Positions 1-6,812 of a DNA stretch of 29,501 bases are shown piece after piece. Both the position numbers and the translations under genes were made by a program. The notes below the pieces were generated by a model. That model worked only from the letters and a program-made list of their open reading frames with translations. It did not search any database and was not told the DNA's origin. Numbering within the stretch: the stretch's first letter is position 1; every line of letters starts with the position of its first letter. This DNA is from Prevotella sp. CAG:1058 (lineage in GTDB: Bacteria > Bacteroidota > Bacteroidia > Bacteroidales > Bacteroidaceae), in contig HF986744.1 in the NCBI GenBank assembly GCA_000433175.1, forward strand, positions 1 to 29,501, written 5' to 3'.

Positions 1-58
1 CCAAAAGGGTCAAAGTCGCGTGGCTTTTCCAACTGTTCTTGGTTGTACCGTATCTTTT

Positions 59-1657
59 TTATAAACTGATTTTGAATGTATTTTTACCGGCCTTGATTAT
101 GTAAACACCTTTATTTAAGGCGAACTTTGATGCTTCGTTTGCACTCATGTTTTTTACTATTTTGCCGTCAATACTGTAAACTTGAATTATTGTGCTTTTA
201 TCTAAACCATTAATACAAACATTGCCGTTTACGATTTTGAGCGACGGCTTTTCTTCTGTTGTGCTTACTGATTGTATTCCGGTTGCACTTTTTTTGAATA
301 TTGCGCTTACGGTATGATTGTTGGTAACGTTCTCGAAAGTGTATTTCTTGCCATTCATTAGATGTGTGTAATCTATGTCGTCGACATATAAGGATTGCAG
401 TTCCCAACCAGCTTCCGGCGTAATCGTTATTGTTGCGTTTTCTCCCTCTAATACATTAAGACCGATACGTCCATTGTTTATTGGAATAGAAATTGTGTAT
501 GTTGATTTTAAAGCCTTCAACATAGGATAACGTCCTTCCTTGAATTCCCAAATGTTTGTGTCGAAGTTTGGTAACGCGTTACCTGATTTTAGATAATCAG
601 ATGTAACCCCTTCGCCGTAAGGTTCGTTGCCGTTGTCAAAATCAGACAAGTAATAATTGTAAAAACAAGAAATGTCTTCAGATTCAAAAGGTATAATTTG
701 ACCGTAATATCGTGAAATATTTGTTTCAAATGAAGTCGGAATTGCTATATTGTTAAAAATGAATCCGCTATTTTGGGAAAGTCCACCACCAATGCCTCCA
801 ATAAATGCAATATTATTAGTATTATTATTTATTTTTAATGATCCGGTAAAAATGCAATTTTCAATTGTGTAAAATGTTCCTACAATGCCTCCGATATTAA
901 GAGTTCCATCGTTACCTCTATGAATAGGTAAGTCAATCTCGGATGAAGATGCAGATTCCAGTATAGACCCGGTGCTAAAGCCTGCCATACCTCCAATATA
1001 ACCTTTTGAAATGTTATTATAGTCGGTTGAGTTTATATGTCCTGTTGTTTTGATGCGACTAAGATTTTCAATATAGCCAGCAGCCCCACCGATATAATAA
1101 TTTGTGCCAGAATATGGTTTAACTAATTCTATATCAACGTTTGATGTTGAATTTGCAATACTCTTACCGTTGGCAATTATACCGCCAATATAAAAAATAG
1201 GTTCTGTTGAAGAATTGTTTAAGATTATTTTGCCGTCAATTGTTATATTGGAAATTTTTTCTGTTGTTGAACCAAAGAAACCAGCATTGCCTACGCCCAT
1301 GTTGTACGGTAATTCTGAAGTTTCTATAAAAAGATTTGAAATGCTGAATCCCTGTCCGTCAAAATTTCCACAAAAAGATTTACCGCCAAATTCTTTACCT
1401 ATATAGCCAATAGGTGTCCACTGCTTATTATTAAGGTCTATATCATCTTCAAGATAGACAGTGCAATTTTCAAATTCTTGCGATTGATTATTTACCAAGT
1501 CTGCGAATCCTTTTAATTGTGCCGCATTATGAATGTGGTATTCTTGCAGCCCTTCAATGTACCATGAAGTGTCCGAACTTACGCCATCCCAAGTGTCTGC
1601 ATGGCATGGGGCAATCGCCGTTAAGGTGACGGCTAAAAGTAGTAATGATTTTTTCAT
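59..1657 (-). CDS. Exported GLUG-repeat surface protein with type IX secretion (Por) tail
   Basis: Predicted 532-residue exported protein. A signal peptide covers residues 1-20 (charged KK start, hydrophobic core, cut near CHA|DT). Residues 35-300 contain at least five GLUG-like motifs of the form IGGxxG (near 158, 189, 221, 255 and 287), typical of repetitive beta-solenoid surface proteins. Residues about 405-456 resemble a Listeria/Bacteroides-type repeat (TITPEAGWELQSLYVDD). The last 60 residues (about 472-532, with VYSIDGKIV and KGVYIIKAG) match the type A sorting domain that sends proteins through the type IX secretion system. It therefore probably sits on the cell surface or is released; no enzyme motif is visible and the ligand is unknown. 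The gene is clearly richer in A+T than the core genes to its right, which suggests recent acquisition or fast evolution. The start is supported by the signal peptide and an upstream -7 element. Confidence 0.85.
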   Translation of the reverse strand: MKKSLLLLAVTLTAIAPCHADTWDGVSSDTSWYIEGLQEYHIHNAAQLKGFADLVNNQSQEFENCTVYLEDDIDLNNKQWTPIGYIGKEFGGKSFCGNFDGQGFSISNLFIETSELPYNMGVGNAGFFGSTTEKISNITIDGKIILNNSSTEPIFYIGGIIANGKSIANSTSNVDIELVKPYSGTNYYIGGAAGYIENLSRIKTTGHINSTDYNNISKGYIGGMAGFSTGSILESASSSEIDLPIHRGNDGTLNIGGIVGTFYTIENCIFTGSLKINNNTNNIAFIGGIGGGLSQNSGFIFNNIAIPTSFETNISRYYGQIIPFESEDISCFYNYYLSDFDNGNEPYGEGVTSDYLKSGNALPNFDTNIWEFKEGRYPMLKALKSTYTISIPINNGRIGLNVLEGENATITITPEAGWELQSLYVDDIDYTHLMNGKKYTFENVTNNHTVSAIFKKSATGIQSVSTTEEKPSLKIVNGNVCINGLDKSTIIQVYSIDGKIVKNMSANEASKFALNKGVYIIKAGKNTFKISL

Positions 1658-1682
1658 CGTATTGCTGTTAAATAGTATTTTG

Positions 1683-1713
1683 CAAAAGTACGAAATATTA
1701 AAAGCAATTACAA
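1683..1713 (-). promoter_or_regulatory. Promoter of the GLUG surface protein gene
   Basis: On the minus strand TACTTTTG (1690-1683) fits the Bacteroidetes -7 consensus TAnnTTTG. A TTG (1713-1711) lies 20 nt upstream, where a -33 element is expected. The start codon is about 25 nt downstream. Confidence 0.6.
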
Positions 1714-1772
1714 GTTTTTAACTGAATAATAAGGAAAAATGATTGTAAATATATTTATATAATCGCGAGCTT

Positions 1773-1780
1773 TATTTTTG
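1773..1780 (+). promoter_or_regulatory. -7 element upstream of the hicAB remnant
   Basis: TATTTTTG matches TAnnTTTG and ends 21 nt before the hicA start codon. I see no good -33 partner. It is divergent from the promoter of the surface protein gene, about 60 bp away. Confidence 0.45.
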
Positions 1781-1801
1781 CATATCGTATAATGGAAAGA
1801 C

Positions 1802-1980
1802 ATGAAATATAAGGAACTTCATAACAGGTTTGTCAAGGCAGGGTGGAAATATCACCATGCGGTTGGAAACCACTATATTTATGAGAAAGACGGAAGATTT
1901 TCAGAGCCATACCATACCATGGTGCTAAAGAAATAGGAAAGGGGTTGGCTAATAAGTTGATAAAGAAATATGGGGTTTAA
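1802..1980 (+). pseudogene. hicA: HicA-type mRNA interferase toxin, frameshifted
   Basis: HicA toxins are about 60-residue double-stranded-RNA-binding-fold ribonucleases that cleave mRNA. The first frame reads MKYKELHNRFVKAGWKYHHA and on to GNHYIYEKDGRFSEP, with the active-site-type histidine (residue 24, GNH) intact. It then shifts and stops at TAG 1934-1936. The other frame, from CCA at 1912, continues with the classical HicA end PYHGAKEIGKGLANKLIKK and stops at TAA 1978-1980. The full span of 179 nt is one base short of 60 codons, so a single-base deletion around 1910-1911 explains it. The product would lose the conserved C-terminal half and is probably inactive. The antitoxin gene follows 41 nt downstream and is also broken. 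Seen in sequence: the two frames; inferred: inactivity. Confidence 0.8.
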
Positions 1981-2021
1981 CCATCATCAGTTTTAAAGGG
2001 GATAAATAAAGGAGGTGTAAT

Positions 2022-2420
2022 ATGGAAAAGATTATAATGGTAATAGAGAAGTCGAAAGACTTCTATGATGCTTATTCCGATAACTGAGACGGGATATATG
2101 CCGCAGGAGGAAGCATAGACGAGGTTAAGAAAGACGTTGAAAACGCAATAGCCACGATAAAGCGTGAATATCCGGAAAGCCAATGGCCCTCTCCGTTGCG
2201 TGGAGAGTATGAATTGGAATGGAAATTCGACGTGCAGAGTTTCCTCGAATATTATAAGGATTATATTTCCCTTTCCGGGTTGGAAAAGATAACGGGCATA
2301 AACCAGAAGCAATTGTCTAATTACCTCAACCACCGTTCAAAGCCGCGCCGCAAGCAAGTGGAGCGTATAAGCGAGGGATTGCGTAAGTTCGCAACGGAAC
2401 TCCTGAGCATAACGCTTTGA
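2022..2420 (+). pseudogene. hicB: HicB-type antitoxin, interrupted by in-frame TGA
   Basis: HicB antitoxins bind HicA and repress their own operon. The reading frame from ATG 2022 gives a HicB-like N-terminus, MEKIIMVIEKSKDFYDAYSD, then asparagine and an in-frame TGA (2085-2087). The same frame continues as DGIYAAGGSIDEVKKDVENA and ends with a complete helix-turn-helix region (SLSGLEKITGINQKQLSNYL) and TGA 2418-2420. Without the TGA this is a normal 132-residue HicB. A cysteine codon TGC or TGT is the likeliest ancestor, one base away. A strong GGAGG ribosome binding site, unusual in this phylum, lies 7 nt before the ATG. Reinitiation at ATG 2196 could still make a 74-residue DNA-binding fragment. 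Together with the hicA frameshift this is a dead or dying module. Confidence 0.8.
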
Positions 2421-2459
2421 ATTGTGTTTCCATAACATGTTGATAATCATTGATGTAAT

Positions 2460-2543
2460 AAAAGGTTGCCTTTTACGCTTTAAAAGGTAACCTTTTGCTT
2501 TGTCAAAGGTAACCTTTCGGATGTCAAAAGGTTGTCTTTTGCA
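2460..2543 (+). repeat. Palindrome array A: four units at exact 22-bp period
   Basis: Four copies of a 15-bp dyad, consensus AAAAGGTNACCTTTT, have their GG dinucleotides at 2464, 2486, 2508 and 2530, exactly 22 bp apart. The cores are GGTTGCC, GGTAACC, GGTAACC and GGTTGTC. Unit 1 can pair with unit 2 and unit 3 with unit 4; the only non-Watson-Crick pairs are G-U in plus-strand RNA. The array lies between the hicB remnant and the mmcQ-like gene. Arrays B, C and D elsewhere in the window are of the same type. Confidence 0.85.
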
Positions 2544-2593
2544 TCTTGCCTGTCGCTTATAAGCCGCAATGCTGGTTGATGATGCTTGTTTTA

Positions 2594-2625
2594 TTTGCAA
2601 AATCCCGTGGAATCAAGTATATTTG
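2594..2625 (+). promoter_or_regulatory. Promoter of the MmcQ/YjbR gene
   Basis: TTTG at 2594-2597 and TATATTTG at 2618-2625 are separated by 20 nt, a good match to the Bacteroidetes -33/-7 arrangement. The ATG at 2647 is 21 nt beyond, which supports that start over the upstream TTG at 2641. Confidence 0.6.
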
Positions 2626-2646
2626 CCGTTGTAATGACTGTTGCTT

Positions 2647-3009
2647 ATGAACATAGAAGAATACAGGGATTATTGCGTCGGCCTGAAAGGGGCTGAAGAA
2701 TGTTTTCCGTTCGGTGGCGACACGTTGGTCTACAAGGTGCTCGGCAAGATGTTCACATACGCCGGGCTTGAGCCGAGGGACGGCCGCTTCATCGCCAACA
2801 TGAAGTGCGACACGGAGTGGTCGGCCGAGCTTATGGAGCGTTATTCGGGCATAACTTTCGGTTATCATTCGGATAAGAAGTACTGGATAACCGTTGAGTT
2901 GGAAAGCGACGTGCCCGACGAGCTTATACGCAGGCTGATAAGCCACTCGATAGACGAGGTGGTGAAGAAGATGCCGAAAAAGGCGCAAAGGCTATATCGG
3001 GAGATGTGA
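2647..3009 (+). CDS. MmcQ/YjbR family protein
   Basis: A 120-residue protein of the MmcQ/YjbR family (cytosolic, CyaY-like double-wing fold, often annotated as DNA-binding, role not established). It starts MNIEEYRDYCVGLKGAEECF and carries the family landmarks FPFGGDTLVYKVLGKMFTYA near the N-terminus, the ANMKCDTEWSAELMERY segment, a YHSDKKYWITVEL strand and a helical end. Length is typical. ATG 2647 is preferred to the in-frame TTG at 2641 because the family begins at this point and the promoter fits. It is monocistronic: array A and a promoter lie upstream, and the next gene is on the opposite strand 18 nt away. Confidence 0.85.
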   Translation: MNIEEYRDYCVGLKGAEECFPFGGDTLVYKVLGKMFTYAGLEPRDGRFIANMKCDTEWSAELMERYSGITFGYHSDKKYWITVELESDVPDELIRRLISHSIDEVVKKMPKKAQRLYREM

Positions 3010-3027
3010 GCTGCGGCACGCGCCGTG

Positions 3028-3225
3028 TCAATACTTGCTCTCTTTCTTAAGAAAATATACATGTAATACGGTTCCGAGCACGACTAATGCTGCGGCCGAC
3101 AGGGTGAAGGCGTTGCTGTCGGTCCAGCCGAGGGCGTAGCCCGTTACAAGCATTAAGGCTCCGAGGCAGAGAACCGTGAAGCCTGTACGGCGTATGTGTC
3201 TCTTTATGTGTGATAATATTTGCAT
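3028..3225 (-). CDS. Small two-helix membrane protein
   Basis: A 65-residue hypothetical protein starting MQILSHIKRHIRRTGFTVLC. A basic N-terminal segment is followed by two hydrophobic stretches, about residues 15-31 (FTVLCLGALMLVTGYAL) and 38-57 (NAFTLSAAALVVLGTVLHVY), separated by a short GWTDS turn, and a basic tail KKESKY. That pattern predicts a helical hairpin with both ends in the cytoplasm. I do not recognise a named family; similar small membrane proteins are common in Bacteroidales. The ATG at 3225 is preferred over the upstream in-frame one at 3285 because of the charged-then-hydrophobic start. A TAnnTTTG-like element (3238-3231) lies only 5 nt before this ATG, so the message would be nearly leaderless if that promoter is real. 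Confidence 0.6.
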   Translation of the reverse strand: MQILSHIKRHIRRTGFTVLCLGALMLVTGYALGWTDSNAFTLSAAALVVLGTVLHVYFLKKESKY

Positions 3226-3342
3226 GTCTGCAAAAATACTGATAAAATTCAAAATTACGGTCGCTGTCGAGTGAAAGATTGGCAAAATAAGGTTTGAAAG
3301 ATAAAAAATAAGTTAAATCATGCAGGCCTACACATTAATAAT

Positions 3343-3374
3343 GGCTGATATGTCAGCCGAAAAGCGTACCTTTG
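3343..3374 (+). promoter_or_regulatory. rpsF operon promoter with overlapping inverted repeat
   Basis: TACCTTTG at 3367-3374 is a clear -7 element about 45 nt before rpsF. Where a -33 element should be there is instead an inverted repeat, GGCTGA-TATG-TCAGCC (3343-3358), so it may be an operator. It lies upstream of the expected transcription start and acts as DNA, not as an RNA leader. Confidence 0.55.
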
Positions 3375-3419
3375 CACCGCATTTTGCAAAATAATAAACA
3401 AATTAATCATTTAAGTAGT

Positions 3420-3764
3420 ATGAATCAATACGAAACCGTTTTCATTTTGACTCCCGTTTTGTCTGATGAACAGATGAAGGAAACGGTCGCAAAGTTCAAG
3501 AGCCTGCTTACCGACAAGGGTGCGGAAATATTGAACGAAGAGGCCTGGGGATTGAAGAAGATGGCTTACGCTATTCAGAAGAAGTCGACAGGTTTCTACT
3601 GCCTGATCGAGTTCAAGGCTGAGCCAGAAGTAATCAAGGCACTTGAGACTGGATACCGTCGCGACGAGAAGGTTATCCGTTTCATGACAGTTAAGCTCGA
3701 CAAGTACGCCGTTCAGTACGCCGAGAAGAGAAGAAACAAATTAGCAAAAAAAGAGGAGGCTTAA
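3420..3764 (+). CDS. rpsF: 30S ribosomal protein S6
   Basis: S6 binds the central domain of 16S rRNA as a heterodimer with S18 in the small-subunit platform. The 114-residue product starts [20 protein letters not shown] and has the typical ferredoxin-like S6 signatures YETVFILTP, the [20 protein letters not shown] strand-turn and a late [14 protein letters not shown] segment. The open frame extends upstream to 3372, but that part overlaps the promoter -7 element, so ATG 3420 is the real start. It is the first gene of rpsF-rpsR-rplI; rpsR begins 3 nt after the stop. The basic, lysine-rich C-terminal tail is normal for Bacteroidetes S6. Confidence 0.97.
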   Translation: MNQYETVFILTPVLSDEQMKETVAKFKSLLTDKGAEILNEEAWGLKKMAYAIQKKSTGFYCLIEFKAEPEVIKALETGYRRDEKVIRFMTVKLDKYAVQYAEKRRNKLAKKEEA

Positions 3765-3767
3765 ACA

Positions 3768-4037
3768 ATGGCAGCACAAGAATCAGAAATCAGATATTTG
3801 ACTCCGCCTTCAGTTGATACGAAGAGGAAGAAGTATTGCCGTTTCAAGAAGAGCGGCATCAAGTACATCGACTACAAGGATCCTGAGTTCCTTAAGAAGT
3901 TCTTGAACGAGCAGGGTAAGATATTGCCCCGCCGCATCACTGGAACTTCACTGAAGTACCAGCGCCGCGTGGCCCAGGCTGTTAAGCGTGCACGCCAGAT
4001 AGCGTTACTTCCTTATGTTACTGACTTGTTGAAATAA
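3768..4037 (+). CDS. rpsR: 30S ribosomal protein S18
   Basis: S18 is the partner of S6 on the 30S platform. The 89-residue product has an N-terminal extension ([20 protein letters not shown]) followed by the S18 core: [18 protein letters not shown], then LLKKF-like [40 protein letters not shown] and LLPYV near the end. A single cysteine sits at the start of the core (KYCRF) rather than a zinc-binding CxxC set. Position between rpsF and rplI (15-nt gap) is the standard arrangement in this phylum. Confidence 0.97.
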   Translation: MAAQESEIRYLTPPSVDTKRKKYCRFKKSGIKYIDYKDPEFLKKFLNEQGKILPRRITGTSLKYQRRVAQAVKRARQIALLPYVTDLLK

Positions 4038-4052
4038 AAAGGAGGAGACACG

Positions 4053-4577
4053 ATGGAAATAATACTGAAAGAAGATATTATCGGCTTGGGATTCAAGAAC
4101 GATATCGTTAACGTAAAGTCAGGTTACGGCCGTAACTACCTCATACCTACCGGCAAGGGCGTTATAGCTTCAGAGTCAGCAAAGAAGCAGCTTGCCGAGA
4201 CTCTCCGCCAGCAGGCCCGCAAGCTTGCAGCCATCAAGGCAGAGGCAGAGAAGAAGGGCGAGGCTATTAAGGACGTTGCCCTCACAATAGCTGTTAAGGT
4301 CAGCGCAAACGGTGTTGCTTACGGTGCCGTTACGGCAAACACCGTTGCAGCAGAGTTGCAGAAGCTCGGTCATGACATCGACCGCAAAATCATCACCATG
4401 CGTGATGCTAAGAAGGTGGGCGACTATGTAGCTACTGTTCATTTCCACAAGGAGGTGATTGTAGAAGTTCCCGTCAAGGTTGTTGCAGAAGGCGAGCAGA
4501 ACGTAGAAGAAGCTCCTAAGGCAGAAGAGGCTCCCGTTGAGGCTCCTAAATCTGAGGAAGCTGCAGTAGAAGAGTAA
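4053..4577 (+). CDS. rplI: 50S ribosomal protein L9 with acidic C-terminal extension
   Basis: L9 binds 23S rRNA near the L1 stalk and helps keep reading frame. The 174-residue product starts MEIILKEDIIGLGFKNDIVN and carries the signature VKSGYGRNYLIPTGKGVIAS, the long connecting helix (about residues 40-75, rich in K, A, E) and the C-terminal RNA-binding domain up to about residue 148. Beyond that is a low-complexity tail of about 25 residues made of E, A, P and V (EEAPKAEEAPVEAPKSEE) that E. coli L9 lacks. A GGAGG-like ribosome binding site precedes the start. A rho-independent terminator follows, closing the operon. Confidence 0.97.
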   Translation: MEIILKEDIIGLGFKNDIVNVKSGYGRNYLIPTGKGVIASESAKKQLAETLRQQARKLAAIKAEAEKKGEAIKDVALTIAVKVSANGVAYGAVTANTVAAELQKLGHDIDRKIITMRDAKKVGDYVATVHFHKEVIVEVPVKVVAEGEQNVEEAPKAEEAPVEAPKSEEAAVEE

Positions 4578-4614
4578 TTTTCGCACTGTAAAGCAAGTTT
4601 ATTATACAAAGGGT

Positions 4615-4650
4615 TCCCCGGTGGTATAAAGTGCTGCCGGGGCTTTTTTA
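4615..4650 (+). terminator. Rho-independent terminator of rpsF-rpsR-rplI
   Basis: Arms CCCCGG (4616-4621) and CCGGGG (4637-4642) enclose a 15-nt loop and are followed by CTTTTTTA. It lies 38 nt after the rplI stop. Confidence 0.8.
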
Positions 4651-4674
4651 TGCGTAAAAAGTAACGTGGCGGCG

Positions 4675-4704
4675 TTGCTTTTTCTTGGTTTTTGCGTATA
4701 TTTG
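4675..4704 (+). promoter_or_regulatory. Promoter of the envelope-module operon
   Basis: TTGC (4675-4678) and TATATTTG (4697-4704) are 18 nt apart, one of the best -33/-7 pairs in the window. It lies 35 nt before the start of the exported protein gene and should drive both that gene and the regulator after it. No TGTCAG repeats are present here. Confidence 0.7.
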
Positions 4705-4739
4705 TAGTCGTATTAATGCACCTTTAAATCATAACGCTT

Positions 4740-5789
4740 ATGAAGACTAAGGCCGTTCTTGTTATGTTCCTGTTGCTGTCGCTGTGCATCGGCGTGGGTG
4801 GTAGCGTTATTCGCGGCGGCACGTCGGGCGGCGGCGAAAGTGATTCGGCCATTTCCGTTATAGCCTATTTCTGCAAGAACGACACCATGAAGTATGTGCG
4901 TACGGTATCTGAGTTCTCCATGGAAAATGGTGATACCGTCGGCAAATCGCAGAAACTGCGTGAAGAGTTCATGGTCATTGTCCGCGATTCTACGCCACAG
5001 GGATATGTTATCGAGTTCATTCCTACCTTTTTTCAGTACGGCGATTCGGCGTCCGGCGACATGAAAAGCCGCGTGTTCTCTTCGCTTAAGGAAAGTTTCA
5101 AGGGGCTTACGGCCGTGTTTACCACCGATGAGTTTGGCAGGCTGCAGGGCCTGGAGAACTGGAAGGAGGTGCGCGACAAGATGAAGGGTGCCATAAAGAC
5201 CATGTTCGATTCGCTTTATACGGTCGTGCCTGATGTCGACTCGGTAATGCCGTGGGCTAACATTGAGGCGTTGACTACCCTCATGTATTCGTCTGAAGAG
5301 GGAGTATTGTCCGCTTATGATGAAGTGGCCATGCTCTTTGCGCTGCACGGTTCGATGTTCAACATCGGCCGGTATGACGTCGACAATCTGTCTAAAGATT
5401 CTTCGTTCACGACTATTGCCGCAGGCTACGGTCCTTACGACGGGTATGGTTACGACGACGATTACGGCATAATGGCCAAGAGTGTCACTAAATACAGCGT
5501 TGAAGAGACACGTGATTTGGTCGGCGGTGTGTTCAATCTGATTTTCAAGGACGGTGTTGCCGACAAGTTTAACCAGGCCATGGGCGACAGCCTTGACACC
5601 GGAATGACGATCACTTTGCTTGAGGATTACAACCTGTTTTACAACGGTTGGCCTTGCATGATGCGCAAGCAGAAAATTATCGAGTTAGGACTGCGCACCA
5701 AAGTCTCAACGGACGAGATAGGATGGGTTTACCGTTCGTGGCGCCAGTATGCAAGGGACGACGCCTCCGTGCGGGTATCTTCGTTTTAA
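4740..5789 (+). CDS. Exported protein of unknown function, first gene of envelope module
   Basis: 349 residues with a clear signal peptide (MKTKAVLVMFLLLSLCIGVG, residues 1 to about 22). Cys16 is not in a good lipobox (LSLC), so a lipoprotein is unlikely; the product is probably periplasmic or outer-membrane associated. I recognise no domain. Visible features: a mixed alpha/beta N-terminal part, a helix-rich centre (about 105-205) and a tyrosine/glycine/aspartate-rich stretch GYGPYDGYGYDDDYG at 229-243 that may be a flexible or metal-binding loop. It is followed after 19 nt by a membrane-bound winged-helix regulator and then by an outer-membrane barrel gene, so a role as a partner or sensor component for these two is plausible but is inference only. 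Confidence 0.75.
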   Translation: MKTKAVLVMFLLLSLCIGVGGSVIRGGTSGGGESDSAISVIAYFCKNDTMKYVRTVSEFSMENGDTVGKSQKLREEFMVIVRDSTPQGYVIEFIPTFFQYGDSASGDMKSRVFSSLKESFKGLTAVFTTDEFGRLQGLENWKEVRDKMKGAIKTMFDSLYTVVPDVDSVMPWANIEALTTLMYSSEEGVLSAYDEVAMLFALHGSMFNIGRYDVDNLSKDSSFTTIAAGYGPYDGYGYDDDYGIMAKSVTKYSVEETRDLVGGVFNLIFKDGVADKFNQAMGDSLDTGMTITLLEDYNLFYNGWPCMMRKQKIIELGLRTKVSTDEIGWVYRSWRQYARDDASVRVSSF

Positions 5790-5808
5790 ATCCAATAAAT
5801 AAGACTGT

Positions 5809-6666
5809 ATGAAAGCATATTTCTCCATAATTGTTTTTGCGGTGTTGTTGTCTTCGGCCGTAGTGACGGGAACTGGCAATTACATCGACGCACGCGAACG
5901 TATTGCGTCAGACCTTAACCATGCTCTTGTACGTGCTTTGGCCGAGAAAGGCCAGGAGTGGGTCACTGCCGATACGATACGCGTATGCAGGCAGCTGCAG
6001 GCTGTCTCGTCAGACGATGTGGCCTTGTGTTTCCGCGATGATTGTTTTGACCGTAACTTGTCTATTCCCGAACTGCGCGGCAAGTCGTATGTGTCGTTTT
6101 TGGTTATTACAGGCGACGGTGGCGACGGTGGTGCATTGTCGGGTGCCGATGGTGTGAGCGGTGATACGGTTATATGGAAGTCTGGAGCTGCGCGTAATTC
6201 AAATGTTTCAATAGCTTTCCGCGGTAATGCTTCATGCTCGTTTGCCACAGTGCTGGGCTGTTCCGACCAAAAGATGCCGGTAACATTTGCCCTCATGGCC
6301 CTTGCATGGGGAACTTTGTCGCTTTCTTACATGCGCCGTCGGCGCGGTATGGAGGTTGTGCATGCAGACCTGTGTAAGGTCGGCAGCATGAGTTATGACA
6401 GGTCTGCAGGGGTTTTCTACGATGCAGACAACAACAGGATACGCTTTACTCCGATGCAGTTTACCCTTATGGAAATGTTCTTCAACGCTGACGGCAACCA
6501 ACTTTCAAAGGCTGAAATATGTGATGCTCTTTGGCCGGGAAAGGATGATCCAAGCGAGACATTATACACATTAATAAGAAGGCTGAAGGTTGTTGTAGGG
6601 CAAAATACAAATCTTAGCATTGAGGTTGAGCGTGGACGGGCATACAGGCTGAAAGTAAGTCGATGA
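5809..6666 (+). CDS. Membrane-spanning regulator with C-terminal OmpR/PhoB-type winged helix
   Basis: 285 residues. Topology read from the sequence: an N-terminal helix (4-22), a periplasmic region (about 23-156) with five cysteines (60, 74, 79, 143, 151) and a glycine/aspartate-rich loop (102-119), a second helix (157-174), then RRRR (176-179) marking the cytoplasmic side. A C-terminal winged-helix domain follows (about 190-283: FTPMQFTLMEMFFNADGNQL, then SKAEICDALWPG, LYTLIRRLKVVV and GRAYRLKV, the usual Trans_reg_C layout). This is ToxR/CadC-like one-component logic but with the DNA-binding domain at the C-terminus. No receiver or kinase domain is present. It follows the exported protein gene by 19 nt and precedes the barrel gene, whose upstream region holds three TGTCAG repeats at 11-bp spacing, its likely target. 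The stimulus is unknown. Confidence 0.85.
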   Translation: MKAYFSIIVFAVLLSSAVVTGTGNYIDARERIASDLNHALVRALAEKGQEWVTADTIRVCRQLQAVSSDDVALCFRDDCFDRNLSIPELRGKSYVSFLVITGDGGDGGALSGADGVSGDTVIWKSGAARNSNVSIAFRGNASCSFATVLGCSDQKMPVTFALMALAWGTLSLSYMRRRRGMEVVHADLCKVGSMSYDRSAGVFYDADNNRIRFTPMQFTLMEMFFNADGNQLSKAEICDALWPGKDDPSETLYTLIRRLKVVVGQNTNLSIEVERGRAYRLKVSR

Positions 6667-6727
6667 CTGTTCTTTAATATGCCATTAACAGGCTGCCTGT
6701 ACCTAAAATGCTGTGTGTGAGGCTTTT

Positions 6728-6755
6728 TGTCAGTAAAATGTCAGATACTTGTCAG
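6728..6755 (+). promoter_or_regulatory. Triple TGTCAG direct repeat, probable winged-helix operator
   Basis: TGTCAG occurs at 6728-6733, 6739-6744 and 6750-6755, exactly 11 bp apart, so all copies face the same side of the helix. PhoB-type winged-helix proteins bind tandem TGTCA half-sites at 11-bp spacing. The array ends 33 bp upstream of the barrel gene's -7 element, a usual activator position, and the gene just upstream encodes such a winged helix. Binding is inferred. Confidence 0.65.
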
Positions 6756-6788
6756 CATTAGGTTCGGGGCTTTTTGCCGTTGAGCCTT

Positions 6789-6796
6789 TATCTTTG
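6789..6796 (+). promoter_or_regulatory. -7 element of the outer-membrane barrel gene
   Basis: TATCTTTG fits TAnnTTTG. No convincing -33 element is present at the expected distance, consistent with an activator-dependent promoter served by the TGTCAG array. Transcription should start near 6803, after the ATG at 6798, so translation must begin at ATG 6813. Confidence 0.6.
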
Positions 6797-6812
6797 CATG
6801 AAAAAAGCAAAG

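Noticed and set aside
2085..2087. TGA in hicB as a selenocysteine codon
   Set aside because: HicB is not a selenoprotein family, no selenocysteine machinery or bacterial insertion hairpin is evident, and hicA next to it is also broken.
2460..2543. CRISPR array
   Set aside because: The units are 15-bp dyads with 7-bp linkers on a 22-bp period, only four per locus, with no unique 30-bp spacers and no cas genes nearby.
2337..2600. Minus-strand open frame of 87 codons through array A
   Set aside because: Its codons come from the palindromic repeat and the antisense of hicB; no start context and no family-like composition.
6688..6700. Terminator ACAGG-CTG-CCTGT after the regulator gene
   Set aside because: Only a 5-bp stem and no T-tract follows; too weak to call.
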